IMG/VR virus record: IMGVR_UViG_3300011114_000625
Coordinates: 1-44,487 of that record
DNA from: a virus
Length of the DNA stretch: 44,487 nt
Reading direction: 5' to 3' (one strand)
The translations under genes and the position numbers were made by a program. Under the pieces are notes generated by a model. The model ran no database searches, was not told the origin of the DNA, and saw nothing but the letters and a program-made list of their open reading frames with translations. Shown in pieces: positions 37,381-44,487 of this stretch. Position 1 is the first letter of the stretch. The number at the start of each line of letters is the position of its first letter.

Positions 37381-37478
37381 ACATTGCAGCCCTGATCTTG
37401 ATGTTGTCAGCCTCAATATTTGTTTTTATTTTGGTTGGCCTGTTTATTTTTATTTGTATTGAATTGATAAAGGATTGA
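37365..37478 (+). CDS. 37-residue single-pass membrane peptide
   Basis: A very short gene beginning inside the end of the winged-helix gene with AAAGGAAAGACA as ribosome site. Product: MESLLNIAALILMLSASIF, then an unbroken hydrophobic run to CIELIKD, long enough to cross the membrane once or twice. The next gene starts one base after the stop. Role unknown; possibly an inhibitor or membrane modifier. Confidence 0.55.
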   Translation: MESLLNIAALILMLSASIFVFILVGLFIFICIELIKD

Positions 37479-37479
37479 C

Positions 37480-37719
37480 ATGAACCACTTTTCTTTTTTT
37501 TCACAGACATATTGGTGCGACAGCTTGAGCGAAGAGCTCGAGATCTGGTATGACAACATTGAACATGAGCCCGAAAACGGCATCAATTGGGAATTTGAAT
37601 GGGAAGCTATGGACAGCCGTAACTTTGACCGTAAAGACGAAATGTCAGCCAAAGAATACAACGAGGTCGAAAAGGTAATCAGAGACTACATATCCGACCC
37701 CGTTAATCGGGACGATTAA
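37480..37719 (+). CDS. hypothetical acidic protein, 79 aa
   Basis: Aromatic and acidic: FFSQTYWCDSLSEELEIWYDN, then a Glu/Asn/Lys-rich helix. AAGGATTGAC precedes the ATG. Last gene of the rightward early unit; its stop converges on the endolysin gene with a 4-bp overlap, and only a short CCCG/CGGG hairpin lies here. No family recognised. Confidence 0.6.
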   Translation: MNHFSFFSQTYWCDSLSEELEIWYDNIEHEPENGINWEFEWEAMDSRNFDRKDEMSAKEYNEVEKVIRDYISDPVNRDD

Positions 37720-38144
37720 GCAAATGCCCGTGTGCCCTGTTTGTCAATGATCAAAGCCATTGACCTTGGGGCACTGTCTTCAGTGTTGGGGATTGAAACA
37801 TGCGTCCAGCGGTCGAATTCCCTGATCACTTGATCAAAGGGTAGGCCAGACTCAATGATGGCGGTCACCACCTCATCCGGTGTCATACCTGGCACACGAA
37901 TATCGGCGGCACATCCACGGCGGTGTTGTGATTTGTCGCTGGAACCCACGGCACGGTTTACTTCAGCACACCTAAATGCACTATTTACCATAATTGGTTT
38001 TCCGCCTAACACTACCTTTACCTGTTCCAGAAAGTCAGCCAGCCGGTACAGGTTTGCCAGTTCATCAGCGTCCGGCATGTTGTCAAATTCACGGTGATCT
38101 GTGTGGGTAAGTTCTTCAAGGGTGAAATTAGGTGTGAGATTCAT
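37716..38144 (-). CDS. endolysin, M15-type peptidase, 142 aa
   Basis: NSAFRCAEVNRAVGSS, then SQHRRGCAADIRV with His74 and Asp81, and WTHVSI with His115, form the zinc triad of the Peptidase_M15_3/A family, which cleaves peptide cross-bridges in peptidoglycan. There is no signal peptide, so release needs a holin. The N-terminus FTLEELTHTD is typical of this family. It is the last gene of the leftward late unit and overlaps the Rz-like gene by 4 bp. Confidence 0.92.
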   Translation of the reverse strand: MNLTPNFTLEELTHTDHREFDNMPDADELANLYRLADFLEQVKVVLGGKPIMVNSAFRCAEVNRAVGSSDKSQHRRGCAADIRVPGMTPDEVVTAIIESGLPFDQVIREFDRWTHVSIPNTEDSAPRSMALIIDKQGTRAFA

Positions 38145-38626
38145 GGTTTTGCTTTCAAGGTTTGGAGGGCTTCGTTATAGAGGTTGACGCAGGTTGAGAG
38201 CTTTCTGATGGCGGCATCTCCTTCGCTGGCGATATCGAAAAGAGCTTTTCCAACTTCTGCACTAAGTTCGGCTGTGGGAGGTTCTGCGTCAACTCGGCTG
38301 GCAGCGGCGGGATCTGCGGTGGCGTGTACGGCGCACTCGGAGGCTTTGACAGCGACCCGCAGCCGCAAAGCACCACTGTCAAGATCACTGTTGCGCTTTT
38401 GTTGGATAAGCTTTGCATTTTGATTGGCTTTCATCAATTGGGTGGACTGAATGCTGACGGCGGCAACCAGTGCCTGTTCCTTGGTTCTGGCTTCCTCGTT
38501 CAAACCGGCAATAATTAATTTCTGCTTGTTTTGCTCAGAATGCACACCCTTGTAATAACCGGTGGAAGCAGCACCCCCCAGGGCAAAAATAAATCCCAAT
38601 ATCACCCACGGGTTAAAGATGCTCAT
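38141..38626 (-). CDS. Rz: Rz-like inner-membrane spanin, 161 aa
   Basis: N-terminal hydrophobic segment (about 8-25: VILGFIFALGGAASTGYY) followed by a long periplasmic charged helical part, Lys/Glu/Gln-rich, then an Ala-rich end. This is the i-spanin architecture. A second frame inside it encodes a lipoprotein (Rz1). Overlaps by 4 bp with the upstream membrane gene and with the endolysin gene downstream. Spanin complexes fuse inner and outer membranes at the end of lysis. Confidence 0.85.
   Translation of the reverse strand: MSIFNPWVILGFIFALGGAASTGYYKGVHSEQNKQKLIIAGLNEEARTKEQALVAAVSIQSTQLMKANQNAKLIQQKRNSDLDSGALRLRVAVKASECAVHATADPAAASRVDAEPPTAELSAEVGKALFDIASEGDAAIRKLSTCVNLYNEALQTLKAKP
38155..38418 (-). 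CDS. Rz1: Rz1-like outer-membrane spanin lipoprotein nested in Rz, 87 aa
   Basis: Fully inside the Rz-like gene in a different frame. A short basic start, a hydrophobic stretch ending LCGC (lipobox Cys20), and a Pro-rich mature part (PPSAPYTPPQIPPLP). Longer than the lambda Rz1 but with the same plan: a lipidated outer-membrane spanin that meets the Rz periplasmic domain. This out-of-frame nesting is the classic spanin arrangement. Confidence 0.85.
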   Translation of the reverse strand: MQSLSNKSATVILTVVLCGCGSLSKPPSAPYTPPQIPPLPAELTQNLPQPNLVQKLEKLFSISPAKEMPPSESSQPASTSITKPSKP

Positions 38627-38979
38627 GGCACTTCCGAATTATTTGCTGGCAGATTGGCGCTCAAAGGCTTGACCATTGGTTTTGGCAACTCATCATTGTC
38701 GGTGGCTTCTGCTTTGGCAACAGCCTTGGCAACCGCTTTGACACCGGATCTACCGGCAACACCACCAAGTACGCCTGAGACAAACACCATGATGGTGGAG
38801 ATCTGCTGGGTGTATATCTTGTCGATGGGCGCAAGGCCGCTCATTGGCTGGGTCACGAAGCTTACAGAATAGAGAAACATTGCCATTGATCCCAAAAGGA
38901 TCAGTACCAAAGAAACGATTACAAAGGCCCATACACGGGCTTCAATTTCATCAGGGCTAAGACGGGTGTGGGATGCCAT
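38623..38979 (-). CDS. two-pass membrane protein, holin candidate, 118 aa
   Basis: Two hydrophobic segments (about 17-40 AFVIVSLVLILLGSMAMFLY and about 62-78 STIMVFVSGVLGGVAG) with a Lys/Ala-rich tail full of KAVAKAVAKAEA. Size and two-pass topology with a charged C-terminus fit a phage holin. GGAGAAGAAATA precedes the ATG, and the start overlaps the lipoprotein stop by one base. A smaller holin-like gene at 40013-40222 is a competitor. Confidence 0.65.
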   Translation of the reverse strand: MASHTRLSPDEIEARVWAFVIVSLVLILLGSMAMFLYSVSFVTQPMSGLAPIDKIYTQQISTIMVFVSGVLGGVAGRSGVKAVAKAVAKAEATDNDELPKPMVKPLSANLPANNSEVP

Positions 38980-39158
38980 TATTTCTTCTCCTGTTCGGGT
39001 TTAACAAGCATTTCAGGGCATGTGCCGGTGGCGGTGCAGATCGGCGGCTTGCATTCTGGATTGTTCCAGTTCTTTGGATCTTGGCAAGGGTATCTAAAAT
39101 GGTCTTCGCACCCTGTCAAAAACAGGATTGTCATTAAAAGTATCAGGTTGTTTATCAC
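38979..39158 (-). CDS. small lipoprotein in lysis cassette, 59 aa
   Basis: The GTG start at 39158 has GAGAGGAAGACCC before it; a longer TTG start is less likely. The signal ends in LTGC (Cys17) so the mature protein would be lipidated. The mature part, YPCQDPKNWNNPECKPPICTATG with several Cys, looks like small phage lipoproteins of unknown function. It is not the Rz1 partner, since an Rz1-type protein is already nested in Rz. Possibly a superinfection-exclusion or virion lipoprotein. Confidence 0.65.
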   Translation of the reverse strand: MINNLILLMTILFLTGCEDHFRYPCQDPKNWNNPECKPPICTATGTCPEMLVKPEQEKK

Positions 39159-39438
39159 GGGTCTTCCTCTCAAGACGTTTTTCTATTTTCTCTATTTTTT
39201 CCAGCATTCGCTTGGTTTCATTTTTGGTTTCCAAGATGTCAAGATAAAGAAATGCGCCCAAGGGCAACAGGAAAGCCACCAAAACAATTGCTGATATGTA
39301 CCCCATTGCACCCATCATATGGTCTTCAGGTTGTTCAGGTAGAGGAGGAACAGCCACAGGTATGCGATAAGGATCATAGTCACTACGCTGATTCCCAGTT
39401 TTAACCGTTGGCTTGCCTCTCTTTGCTGACGTTGCCAT
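39094..39438 (-). CDS. single-pass membrane protein with coiled coil, 114 aa (start uncertain)
   Basis: The core is a membrane segment (GYISAIVLVAFLLPLGAFLYL) followed by a charged coiled coil, NETKRMLEKIEKIEKRLERK. Two starts are possible: 39438 with GAGAGGAAAAG (114 residues), or 39318 which overlaps the upstream stop (ATGA; 74 residues). The first 40 residues of the long form, Pro/Lys-rich, are read in two frames with the upstream gene. Close to holin-type accessory proteins in plan. Its end overlaps the lipoprotein gene. Confidence 0.6.
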   Translation of the reverse strand: MATSAKRGKPTVKTGNQRSDYDPYRIPVAVPPLPEQPEDHMMGAMGYISAIVLVAFLLPLGAFLYLDILETKNETKRMLEKIEKIEKRLERKTRDKQPDTFNDNPVFDRVRRPF

Positions 39439-39989
39439 CTTTTCCTCTCGGTCTTTGCCGCCAATGACAATCGTGCAGCTTCCTGCTCCGCACCTACAAT
39501 TTCACGCATCTCAAACACCTTGCTGTACAGGGCTCCAAGCTCCTTGGGGGCGTTCCAAGTCATCGCCATCCTAATGTCCTCAACAAGCTTTTGCATCTGG
39601 TCTTGCGCCCTCACACGCTTAAGCGCCTCTTCCATCAGGTTGGCATTGGGATCATAGACATTTCTGGAGCGTTCTTCAGATTCCCTTATGTGGGCAGAAA
39701 GCTGCTCCTGAAGGTGGAAAAACTGAACAAGCTGGTCTACGACTTCGTTGAGGATTTGCTCTTCATCAACAGCAACGAACTTTTCTTTCTTTTTCGCCAC
39801 AGGCTGGGGCGCGGCTGACTTGGGTTTACCGGCAAAGAACTGGACAAGCTTGGCAATAAACCCCTTGGCTTCTTTTCCAATTTGAACAACTTCATCAGCG
39901 GTCTTCTTTATTTCAACAAACTGGGTTTTTGCTTCACGGTACAAATCGCAGCCAGCTTGGATCTGCTTCACCAGACCCGCAGCCAACAT
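39315..39989 (-). CDS. coiled-coil protein with C-terminal membrane segment, 224 aa
   Basis: N-terminal hydrophobic/helical part with LVKQIQAGCDLYREAK, a Lys-rich linker, then a long coiled coil (about 75-195) and a C-terminal membrane anchor (ISVVTMILIAYLWLFLLYL). The first ATG gives MLAAGLVKQ, without a clear ribosome site. The same frame is open upstream as VIDPITIC with no AUG, so a non-AUG start near 40010 is possible. Perhaps a lysis or tail-fitting factor. Overlaps the next gene. Confidence 0.6.
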   Translation of the reverse strand: MLAAGLVKQIQAGCDLYREAKTQFVEIKKTADEVVQIGKEAKGFIAKLVQFFAGKPKSAAPQPVAKKKEKFVAVDEEQILNEVVDQLVQFFHLQEQLSAHIRESEERSRNVYDPNANLMEEALKRVRAQDQMQKLVEDIRMAMTWNAPKELGALYSKVFEMREIVGAEQEAARLSLAAKTERKRWQRQQREASQRLKLGISVVTMILIAYLWLFLLYLNNLKTI

Positions 39990-40012
39990 GCAGATCGTTA
40001 TCGGATCGATAA

Positions 40013-40222
40013 CTAACTCTTATTGACAAACAAATGGATCAGGAAACCAGCAAGGGAACTCACGCCGGACATGATTGCCATACCAACCCAGATGCCCCCC
40101 TTGCCTTGATTGACCATTGCAATCAAACGCTCAACAGACTCTTCCATCTTGTCAATTTTTGATTCAAGATTTTCGACTTTTTGGGTCAATATGCCATAGG
40201 CAATAGGATCAATTTCAGCCAT
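40013..40222 (-). CDS. small holin-like protein (helix plus membrane segment), 69 aa
   Basis: MAEIDPIAYGILTQKVENLESKIDKMEESVERL is a charged coiled coil. It is followed by GIWVGMAIMSGVSSLAGFLIHLF, a membrane segment, and a short basic end. This is a well-known layout of small phage holin or holin-accessory (XhlA/DUF1515-like) proteins. AAGGTAAATC precedes the ATG. Ends directly upstream of the 224-residue gene. It may be the true holin, an antiholin, or a partner of the two-pass protein. Confidence 0.65.
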   Translation of the reverse strand: MAEIDPIAYGILTQKVENLESKIDKMEESVERLIAMVNQGKGGIWVGMAIMSGVSSLAGFLIHLFVNKS

Positions 40223-40230
40223 GATTTACC

Positions 40231-41412
40231 TTATTGTTTCAGTTGTAGTGGATCTGTCAGACTGCGAATCAACGAACCGCCGCCTTGACCAATTTCATTA
40301 GGACGCAATGATGGAGGAGGCACGGCTGTTAAATCAGTTCGCAAAGGAATGCGCCTGTCTTTACGAATATCTTTTGGAATGTCACTGTATTTGGGGCGTA
40401 TTGTGACTTCCCGATATTTGTCATCCATTTCTTTGTGTGTAGCAAATGGTTTTCCATCGTTATATTGATCAATAAACGCTCTTGCGCCATCTACTCCATG
40501 CACAGTTGTAAGCCACGACATACCTTTGCCCCAGCCTTCAGGCAATTTCATTTTTGGTTTTGGCGGGGCTTTTGCTGGCGGCTGTTTTTCCGGCGTAGCA
40601 ATTGGAGTTGCTGTTTCTTTTATGGCTTTTACTTGTTGTTCAAGTGTTGCTTTTGGAGCAGGAGTTTCAGTGGCTGTTTTCGCGGCAGTTTGAGTAGGCG
40701 CAGCTGGAGCATTAAGCGCCAAAGATGCAGTAGGTGGTTCCCATGCTTTTTTGGGAGTATTTACAGGAGGAGGATTGACAATTACTTCAGCCGCAGGAGT
40801 ACTTGCTGAAATTTGCTTTAAATACGCATCACGCACCGGTTTGTTTATAGCTTGACGATCTAAAATTTGCTGATCTACTGCGCTTAACTTAGGCCCTTCA
40901 GGCGGTGGAGGTGGTGGAGGCGGGGGTTTAGTGTCTCCCATAGGAATATCACGGGTACGATCAATAGGTGGTACAGCTTGTTTATCAGAAATAAGAAATC
41001 TATCAACAAGCTTTTTAGCGCCATATACAGCCAAGCTTCCTAAAGCGGCAGTACCTCCACCCACTGCATATTTTTCTGCTGTGGACAGGTTGTTCCAAGC
41101 CGCTGAAGCAACATCAGGCAATGATTTAGAACCTACAGGTGGCGCTGTAATTGTGTTTACGGTTTCTCTTGCAGTTGAGGGTACAAGGGCGTAATTTTCT
41201 GCTTGGGCAGCAATGGACTTATCTTGTGCGCTCAAAGGGGGAGGAGCAGAACCAGTAACAGGCGCTGTCTGTTCAACAGGAGTGCCAAGACCATTAGCTT
41301 TTTCAAAGCTATCAAGTTCTTGATTAATTTGCTCAGGCGTAGCATATTCACCATGCTCCTTCTGAAGCATTTCAAATGCCGCCGCTCTATCGTATTTTTG
41401 AGGATCAGCCAT
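40231..41412 (-). CDS. Pro/Ala/Lys-rich virion protein candidate, 393 aa
   Basis: Acidic N-terminal helices (about 1-40), an Ala/Pro-rich linker, a hydrophobic segment YAVGGGTAALGSLAVYG at about 115-131, a run of nine Pro (about 162-170), long Pro/Lys/Ala/Thr linkers and a C-terminal folded region with WGKGMSWLTTVHGVDGA. The mix of a membrane-active segment and disordered linkers is compatible with a DNA-ejection (internal virion) protein. It is co-operonic with the 579-residue protein; the next ATG follows one base after the previous stop. Confidence 0.65.
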   Translation of the reverse strand: MADPQKYDRAAAFEMLQKEHGEYATPEQINQELDSFEKANGLGTPVEQTAPVTGSAPPPLSAQDKSIAAQAENYALVPSTARETVNTITAPPVGSKSLPDVASAAWNNLSTAEKYAVGGGTAALGSLAVYGAKKLVDRFLISDKQAVPPIDRTRDIPMGDTKPPPPPPPPPEGPKLSAVDQQILDRQAINKPVRDAYLKQISASTPAAEVIVNPPPVNTPKKAWEPPTASLALNAPAAPTQTAAKTATETPAPKATLEQQVKAIKETATPIATPEKQPPAKAPPKPKMKLPEGWGKGMSWLTTVHGVDGARAFIDQYNDGKPFATHKEMDDKYREVTIRPKYSDIPKDIRKDRRIPLRTDLTAVPPPSLRPNEIGQGGGSLIRSLTDPLQLKQ

Positions 41413-43152
41413 TTACTTTTTACCTCCAAATGCATTTTTCAAGCTATCTTGTATAGATTTACTAGCTTGATCAGCTTTTTGTCTTGCGGTGGCAGCTTTT
41501 TCGTTTTCTCGTTTTTGTTTCAAAACTTTTTGCTGTTCATCTGAAGGAGGAATTGCTGGCGCTTTAAGCTCACCTTGAGTCATTGCAGGAAGATCTTTTT
41601 GCTCAACAGTAAGCGCACCAGTGACCGCTTGATTAGGCAACAACTCATTAGTAATGACAGGCGGCTGAGTGCGAATAATTTCTTTTGCTCTTTGATTGTA
41701 TTTGTTGTTTAAATCTTGGTTTTGATTTGTGCCAACAAAAGCGCCTTCATAGCGACCAGGTTCAGGTGTAAATGATTTGTCGTTCCCTGTTTCAAATTCG
41801 TAATTTTTCTTTCTGAAATCATAAAACGATCTCATTTGCTCGTAGGCTTTTTGCGTTTGCAATGAATGCAATAGCAAGCGATTTGGTTGATCTGCAATGT
41901 CAAGTTTGCTGGTTGGCAATTCAATAAAGCCAGGAATTTTGTCGGCATTTGTAGCAAATGCTTTTTGGTTTTCTTCCTCAAGATCAAAATAAAGCTTAAC
42001 AGCAGCAAGCCCAGCAGGGCCAAGACCTTGCGCTAGCATTTGTTCTGCCAAATTTTGTTTGGTGGTTTGGAATGTTTTTTCGACATTTGCACTATTGGTT
42101 TGAGATTTCAACAAATTCTTTAATGTGTCTGCACTAAATCTATTTCCAGCCGAATCTTTCCAAGTGTTGTTGCCTTCAAATGTCAAAGCACCTTTAACTC
42201 CACCGCCTAAACTTTTTGCATCTTCAGCACTAATCTGTTCTCCTACACCAATGTTTGCTTGGTTGACAAATTGCAACATCCTATTTAGATTTTGCGTCAT
42301 GCCAATTGAGCCTGTTGTATAGCTAGACAAAACTTGTTGTTGTGCAGGAGTAAACCCTTTAAAAATAGGGTATAGATCTTCTTGGCGCTTTGCGCGTTGA
42401 GCTGCTGCGTCTAATACACCAAGTGCTTTGCTGTTATTTTCTGAAGCAGTTGCAAATGCGGCAGTGTTCTTTTCAATGTTTTTCTTTTGAATATCTCTAG
42501 AAAGAGTATGTTCAAGCGCACGGCTTCCACCATTTGCCAAATATTCTGCGTATGGAATTAAATTGTGCGATGCGTCATAAACAGAGTCAACCTGTCCAAG
42601 GTCATTTCTGTTGACAAGCATAATTTTGCCTTTGTCATCAAACTCAGTAAAAGTTTTTACATTTCCACCGGTAATAGACATGACTGCGCCAGCTTTATCG
42701 CCAAGCAAGAATTTAACAAGAGCATCGCCAATTCTTGGGTTGTCAGCAATAGTTTCATATCCAGCGGCACGGGCTTTATCTCGGTCGCTTAATGTTTCTG
42801 CAACCTTTTGAAATTGTTGTCTTCCTTCTCGCTGAGACAAATCAATAGCGCCAATAGCACTAATTAGTTTGCCACGTTTTTCAAGTTTATCTGCTGCGTT
42901 ACCAGCGGCATCTGCCACCAATGTGTCAGGATGCGTTTCTTGCAACTTTCTAAACGATGGTGCATCTCTGTTGGCGGCGGCGTTGTCAAAAACATTAACA
43001 GGATCGGAGTCTAATGACACAGCATCATCTACCGGCTGCGTATTTAAACTAACGGATCTTTCAACAGAACCATCAGCAGAAGTTAATGCGGCAGGGCCAG
43101 GAGGCGGTACGGGCGCAGCAAGATTAGGAGGTGCAATAGGAGTTTCAACCAT
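41413..43152 (-). CDS. large virion protein (ejection candidate), 579 aa
   Basis: A 579-residue, mainly helical protein. The first 50 residues are Pro/Ala/Ser-rich; long Gln/Lys/Asn-rich helices follow (about 100-150 and 220-400), then a Lys/Gln/Ala-rich C-terminal tail. A hydrophobic Gly-rich stretch lies near 145-165. No lysozyme or peptidase motif was noticed. Large helical proteins in this position of podovirus late operons are often ejected with the DNA to form a channel in the cell envelope; this remains inference. An allele of its N-terminus is at the left window edge. Confidence 0.7.
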   Translation of the reverse strand: MVETPIAPPNLAAPVPPPGPAALTSADGSVERSVSLNTQPVDDAVSLDSDPVNVFDNAAANRDAPSFRKLQETHPDTLVADAAGNAADKLEKRGKLISAIGAIDLSQREGRQQFQKVAETLSDRDKARAAGYETIADNPRIGDALVKFLLGDKAGAVMSITGGNVKTFTEFDDKGKIMLVNRNDLGQVDSVYDASHNLIPYAEYLANGGSRALEHTLSRDIQKKNIEKNTAAFATASENNSKALGVLDAAAQRAKRQEDLYPIFKGFTPAQQQVLSSYTTGSIGMTQNLNRMLQFVNQANIGVGEQISAEDAKSLGGGVKGALTFEGNNTWKDSAGNRFSADTLKNLLKSQTNSANVEKTFQTTKQNLAEQMLAQGLGPAGLAAVKLYFDLEEENQKAFATNADKIPGFIELPTSKLDIADQPNRLLLHSLQTQKAYEQMRSFYDFRKKNYEFETGNDKSFTPEPGRYEGAFVGTNQNQDLNNKYNQRAKEIIRTQPPVITNELLPNQAVTGALTVEQKDLPAMTQGELKAPAIPPSDEQQKVLKQKRENEKAATARQKADQASKSIQDSLKNAFGGKK

Positions 43153-43198
43153 GATTTATCCAATCAAACAAAATGTGTTAGCACTGCTAAATTAATCA

Positions 43199-43816
43199 TT
43201 ACCCAGGCAGTCCAAAAAGCATGGGAAGAACTTTCATAGCAATTTGAGAAATGTCAACACCTCCACTGCGAGTACCATTTTGTGGCTGTCCATTATTTGG
43301 AGGAATCGCAGCCGTAGATGCCCTTTCCAAAGCAGCATTTGAATCTGCTTGCTGTGCAGCATTGTTTAATGGATTGGGAGTAACTCCACTATCTGTCATG
43401 CTTGATTTAAAAACACTATCAACATCTTTGTTTGGATCGCTTACGGGTTGAATTTGTTCAGCCGGTGCAGGACTTCCAGGTTGCCATGACTTTAAATCAG
43501 CAGCACCTTGCTCAAGCATGCTTTGTCTTTGCTCATTAGTCATGCCATCTTGACCAGTTGATGTTGGCGGTACAGCAGTTGGTTGTGCCGTTGAAGGCGC
43601 AGGAGCAGATCCTGTAATAGCGTTGCCCAAAGCTTTTGTAGGGTTAGAAAAAAACCCGCCCATATTGGCTTTATCAACAGCACCTGATTTGATCAAACCA
43701 TAGGCAAGCCCAGCGGCTGGAAGCAACTTTACAAGTTCGTTTACAGGGCCACCTTTAGTAAATCGTGCTTCACCACCAAACATCCCCATTCCTGCGCCAT
43801 CAAATGCTGTTGCCAT
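43199..43816 (-). CDS. hypothetical virion-associated protein, 205 aa (right copy)
   Basis: Same protein as at 473-1090, residue for residue. It is followed 46 bp later by the 579-residue gene. The start has GGATCAATC before it. In the circular genome these two copies are one gene. The lack of any difference here, against clear differences in the adjacent 240-residue gene, makes this a conserved block inside a mosaic overlap. Confidence 0.75.
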   Translation of the reverse strand: MATAFDGAGMGMFGGEARFTKGGPVNELVKLLPAAGLAYGLIKSGAVDKANMGGFFSNPTKALGNAITGSAPAPSTAQPTAVPPTSTGQDGMTNEQRQSMLEQGAADLKSWQPGSPAPAEQIQPVSDPNKDVDSVFKSSMTDSGVTPNPLNNAAQQADSNAALERASTAAIPPNNGQPQNGTRSGGVDISQIAMKVLPMLFGLPG

Positions 43817-43825
43817 GATTGATCC

Positions 43826-44487
43826 TTACATTCCGATTCCGCTGGTCTTGGAGGAACCTCTTTGGGTTGTTCCTTGAGTGCCAGTAAACACAGGTGTTGT
43901 ATTTGCTTGAGGGATACCGTAAACCACTGAAGCGTATTTGCTGTACACATCCTGTGGAGCGCCAGCCAATCCCACACGGGCAGCAGCAGCTTGTTGTGCG
44001 GCAGACAGTCCTTGACCACCAAACTGAGCCAGTTGATTTGCGGCAGCGGCACGGTTGGCCTCCACGCCAGCAGAGGCGGCGGCAGCAGCGGTCGCTTGAC
44101 GCTGTTCACCCAGTTGACGTAGGTTGGTATCAGCCAAAGCCATACGAGCGCCTCCAAGGCCACCAGCACCGCCGTACATGGCATTTTGCCCAGCCAACTG
44201 CTCACGGGTGGCTTCTCGACCGGCTTGCAGGGCTCCTTGAACTTGCTGTTCTTTGTACTGTGGGCCAAACAAGGATGCCAAACCGGTTAAGCCGGTTGCC
44301 AGCGCACCAGTACCGGCAACTTCTTGCAAAGCACCGGTTCGAGCGGCAACATCAGATGCCCCGCCAGCAGCTTTTGTGACGGCTGGCATAACCTCACCCA
44401 TGACATTACCAGCGCCACTTACCGTATTTGAATAAGCAGGAAATGCTGTGCCTTTAAGAAAATCAGTTTGTGCCCTGAGCAGATCTC
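43826..44487 (-). CDS. putative internal virion protein, partial (allele of 1100-1822)
   Basis: The frame is open to the right edge of the window, where it lines up with codons of the 240-residue protein before its internal Met; an ATG at 44401 is inside the gene and is not the start. The visible part keeps the Ala-rich body and the YGIPQANTTPVF tail. Differences from the left copy include SNTVSGAGNV for QGTVGGAKEV, EVM for QVM, AQF for ASF and AAQQ for AANQ. Partial only because the circular molecule was cut. Confidence 0.75.
   Translation of the reverse strand, partial: DLLRAQTDFLKGTAFPAYSNTVSGAGNVMGEVMPAVTKAAGGASDVAARTGALQEVAGTGALATGLTGLASLFGPQYKEQQVQGALQAGREATREQLAGQNAMYGGAGGLGGARMALADTNLRQLGEQRQATAAAAASAGVEANRAAAANQLAQFGGQGLSAAQQAAAARVGLAGAPQDVYSKYASVVYGIPQANTTPVFTGTQGTTQRGSSKTSGIGM

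Larger units (their letters stand above)
42727..44487. repeat. right copy of terminal overlap (aligns to 1-1761)
   Basis: Partner of the repeat at the window start. After removing one copy the molecule would be about 42.7 kb and circular, and the leftward late genes would run on from position 1 into 44487. In the 240-residue gene the two copies encode proteins differing at several positions, for example TVGGAKEV on the left against TVSGAGNV on the right, and ARQALAD against ARMALAD. The neighbouring 205-residue protein is identical in both copies. Confidence 0.9.

Overview
The window looks like a nearly complete genome of a tailed double-stranded DNA bacteriophage, with its ends overlapping. 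Bases 1-1761 align without gaps to 42727-44487 (offset 42726). The sequence is therefore best read as a circular, or circularly permuted, genome of about 42.7 kb, cut inside a virion-protein region. The two copies of the overlap differ, so they carry different alleles. The gene set is podovirus-like: large terminase, a 716-residue portal, a scaffold, an SU10/DUF5309-type major capsid protein, adaptor-like proteins and fibres, with no tape-measure, sheath or tail-tube gene visible. A nested Rz/Rz1 spanin pair and lipoboxes point to a Gram-negative host. Several small proteins resemble ones I know from phages of Burkholderiales-type Betaproteobacteria; that host guess is inference.

Layout. (1) 22.95 kb leftward to 1, continuing across the contig ends at 44.5 kb to 37.7 kb, is one late unit on the minus strand: initiator-like tRNA, GNAT-like protein, TerS candidate, TerL, portal, scaffold, capsid, adaptor, collagen-like S74 fibre, methyltransferase, glycosyltransferases, gp10-like tail protein, fibres, a double 2OG-Fe(II) oxygenase, Ala/Gly-rich and Pro-rich candidate ejection proteins, holin candidates, spanins and an M15 endolysin. 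(2) 22.95-24.19 kb is a large non-coding region with a consensus DnaA box and many inverted repeats, a candidate replication origin. (3) 24.19-27.59 kb on the plus strand carries small proteins, a GP88-like protein and a C5-cytosine methyltransferase gene that is fully overlapped by a second long frame. (4) 27.6-34.3 kb on the minus strand is a dense early region of about 20 small, overlapping genes: Dps-like protein, YbcO-like nuclease, PAPS-reductase-like protein, RuvC-like resolvase, replication-protein-like gene and Cro-like repressor. (5) 34.5-37.7 kb on the plus strand is a recombination module with an Erf-like annealing protein and an SSB-like partner.

How it fits together. The Cro-like gene and the inverted-repeat control region at 34.35-34.45 kb separate two divergent early units. 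Recombination (Erf, SSB-like, RuvC, YbcO) and DNA modification (methyltransferase, perhaps the PAPS-reductase-like protein) are encoded early. No DNA polymerase, helicase or RNA polymerase is visible, so replication probably uses host enzymes; the two DnaA boxes fit this. No integrase or excisionase was seen.

The strongest candidate for something unusual is the methyltransferase locus at 26578-27585. Two different reading frames stay open for about 330 codons from starts four bases apart, and both look like recognisable protein families. Second is the cluster of protein- or sugar-modifying enzymes (SAM methyltransferase, GT2 fused to half a GT9, the other GT9 half, tandem oxygenase) embedded among fibre genes, next to a very Ser/Gly-rich collagen-like fibre.
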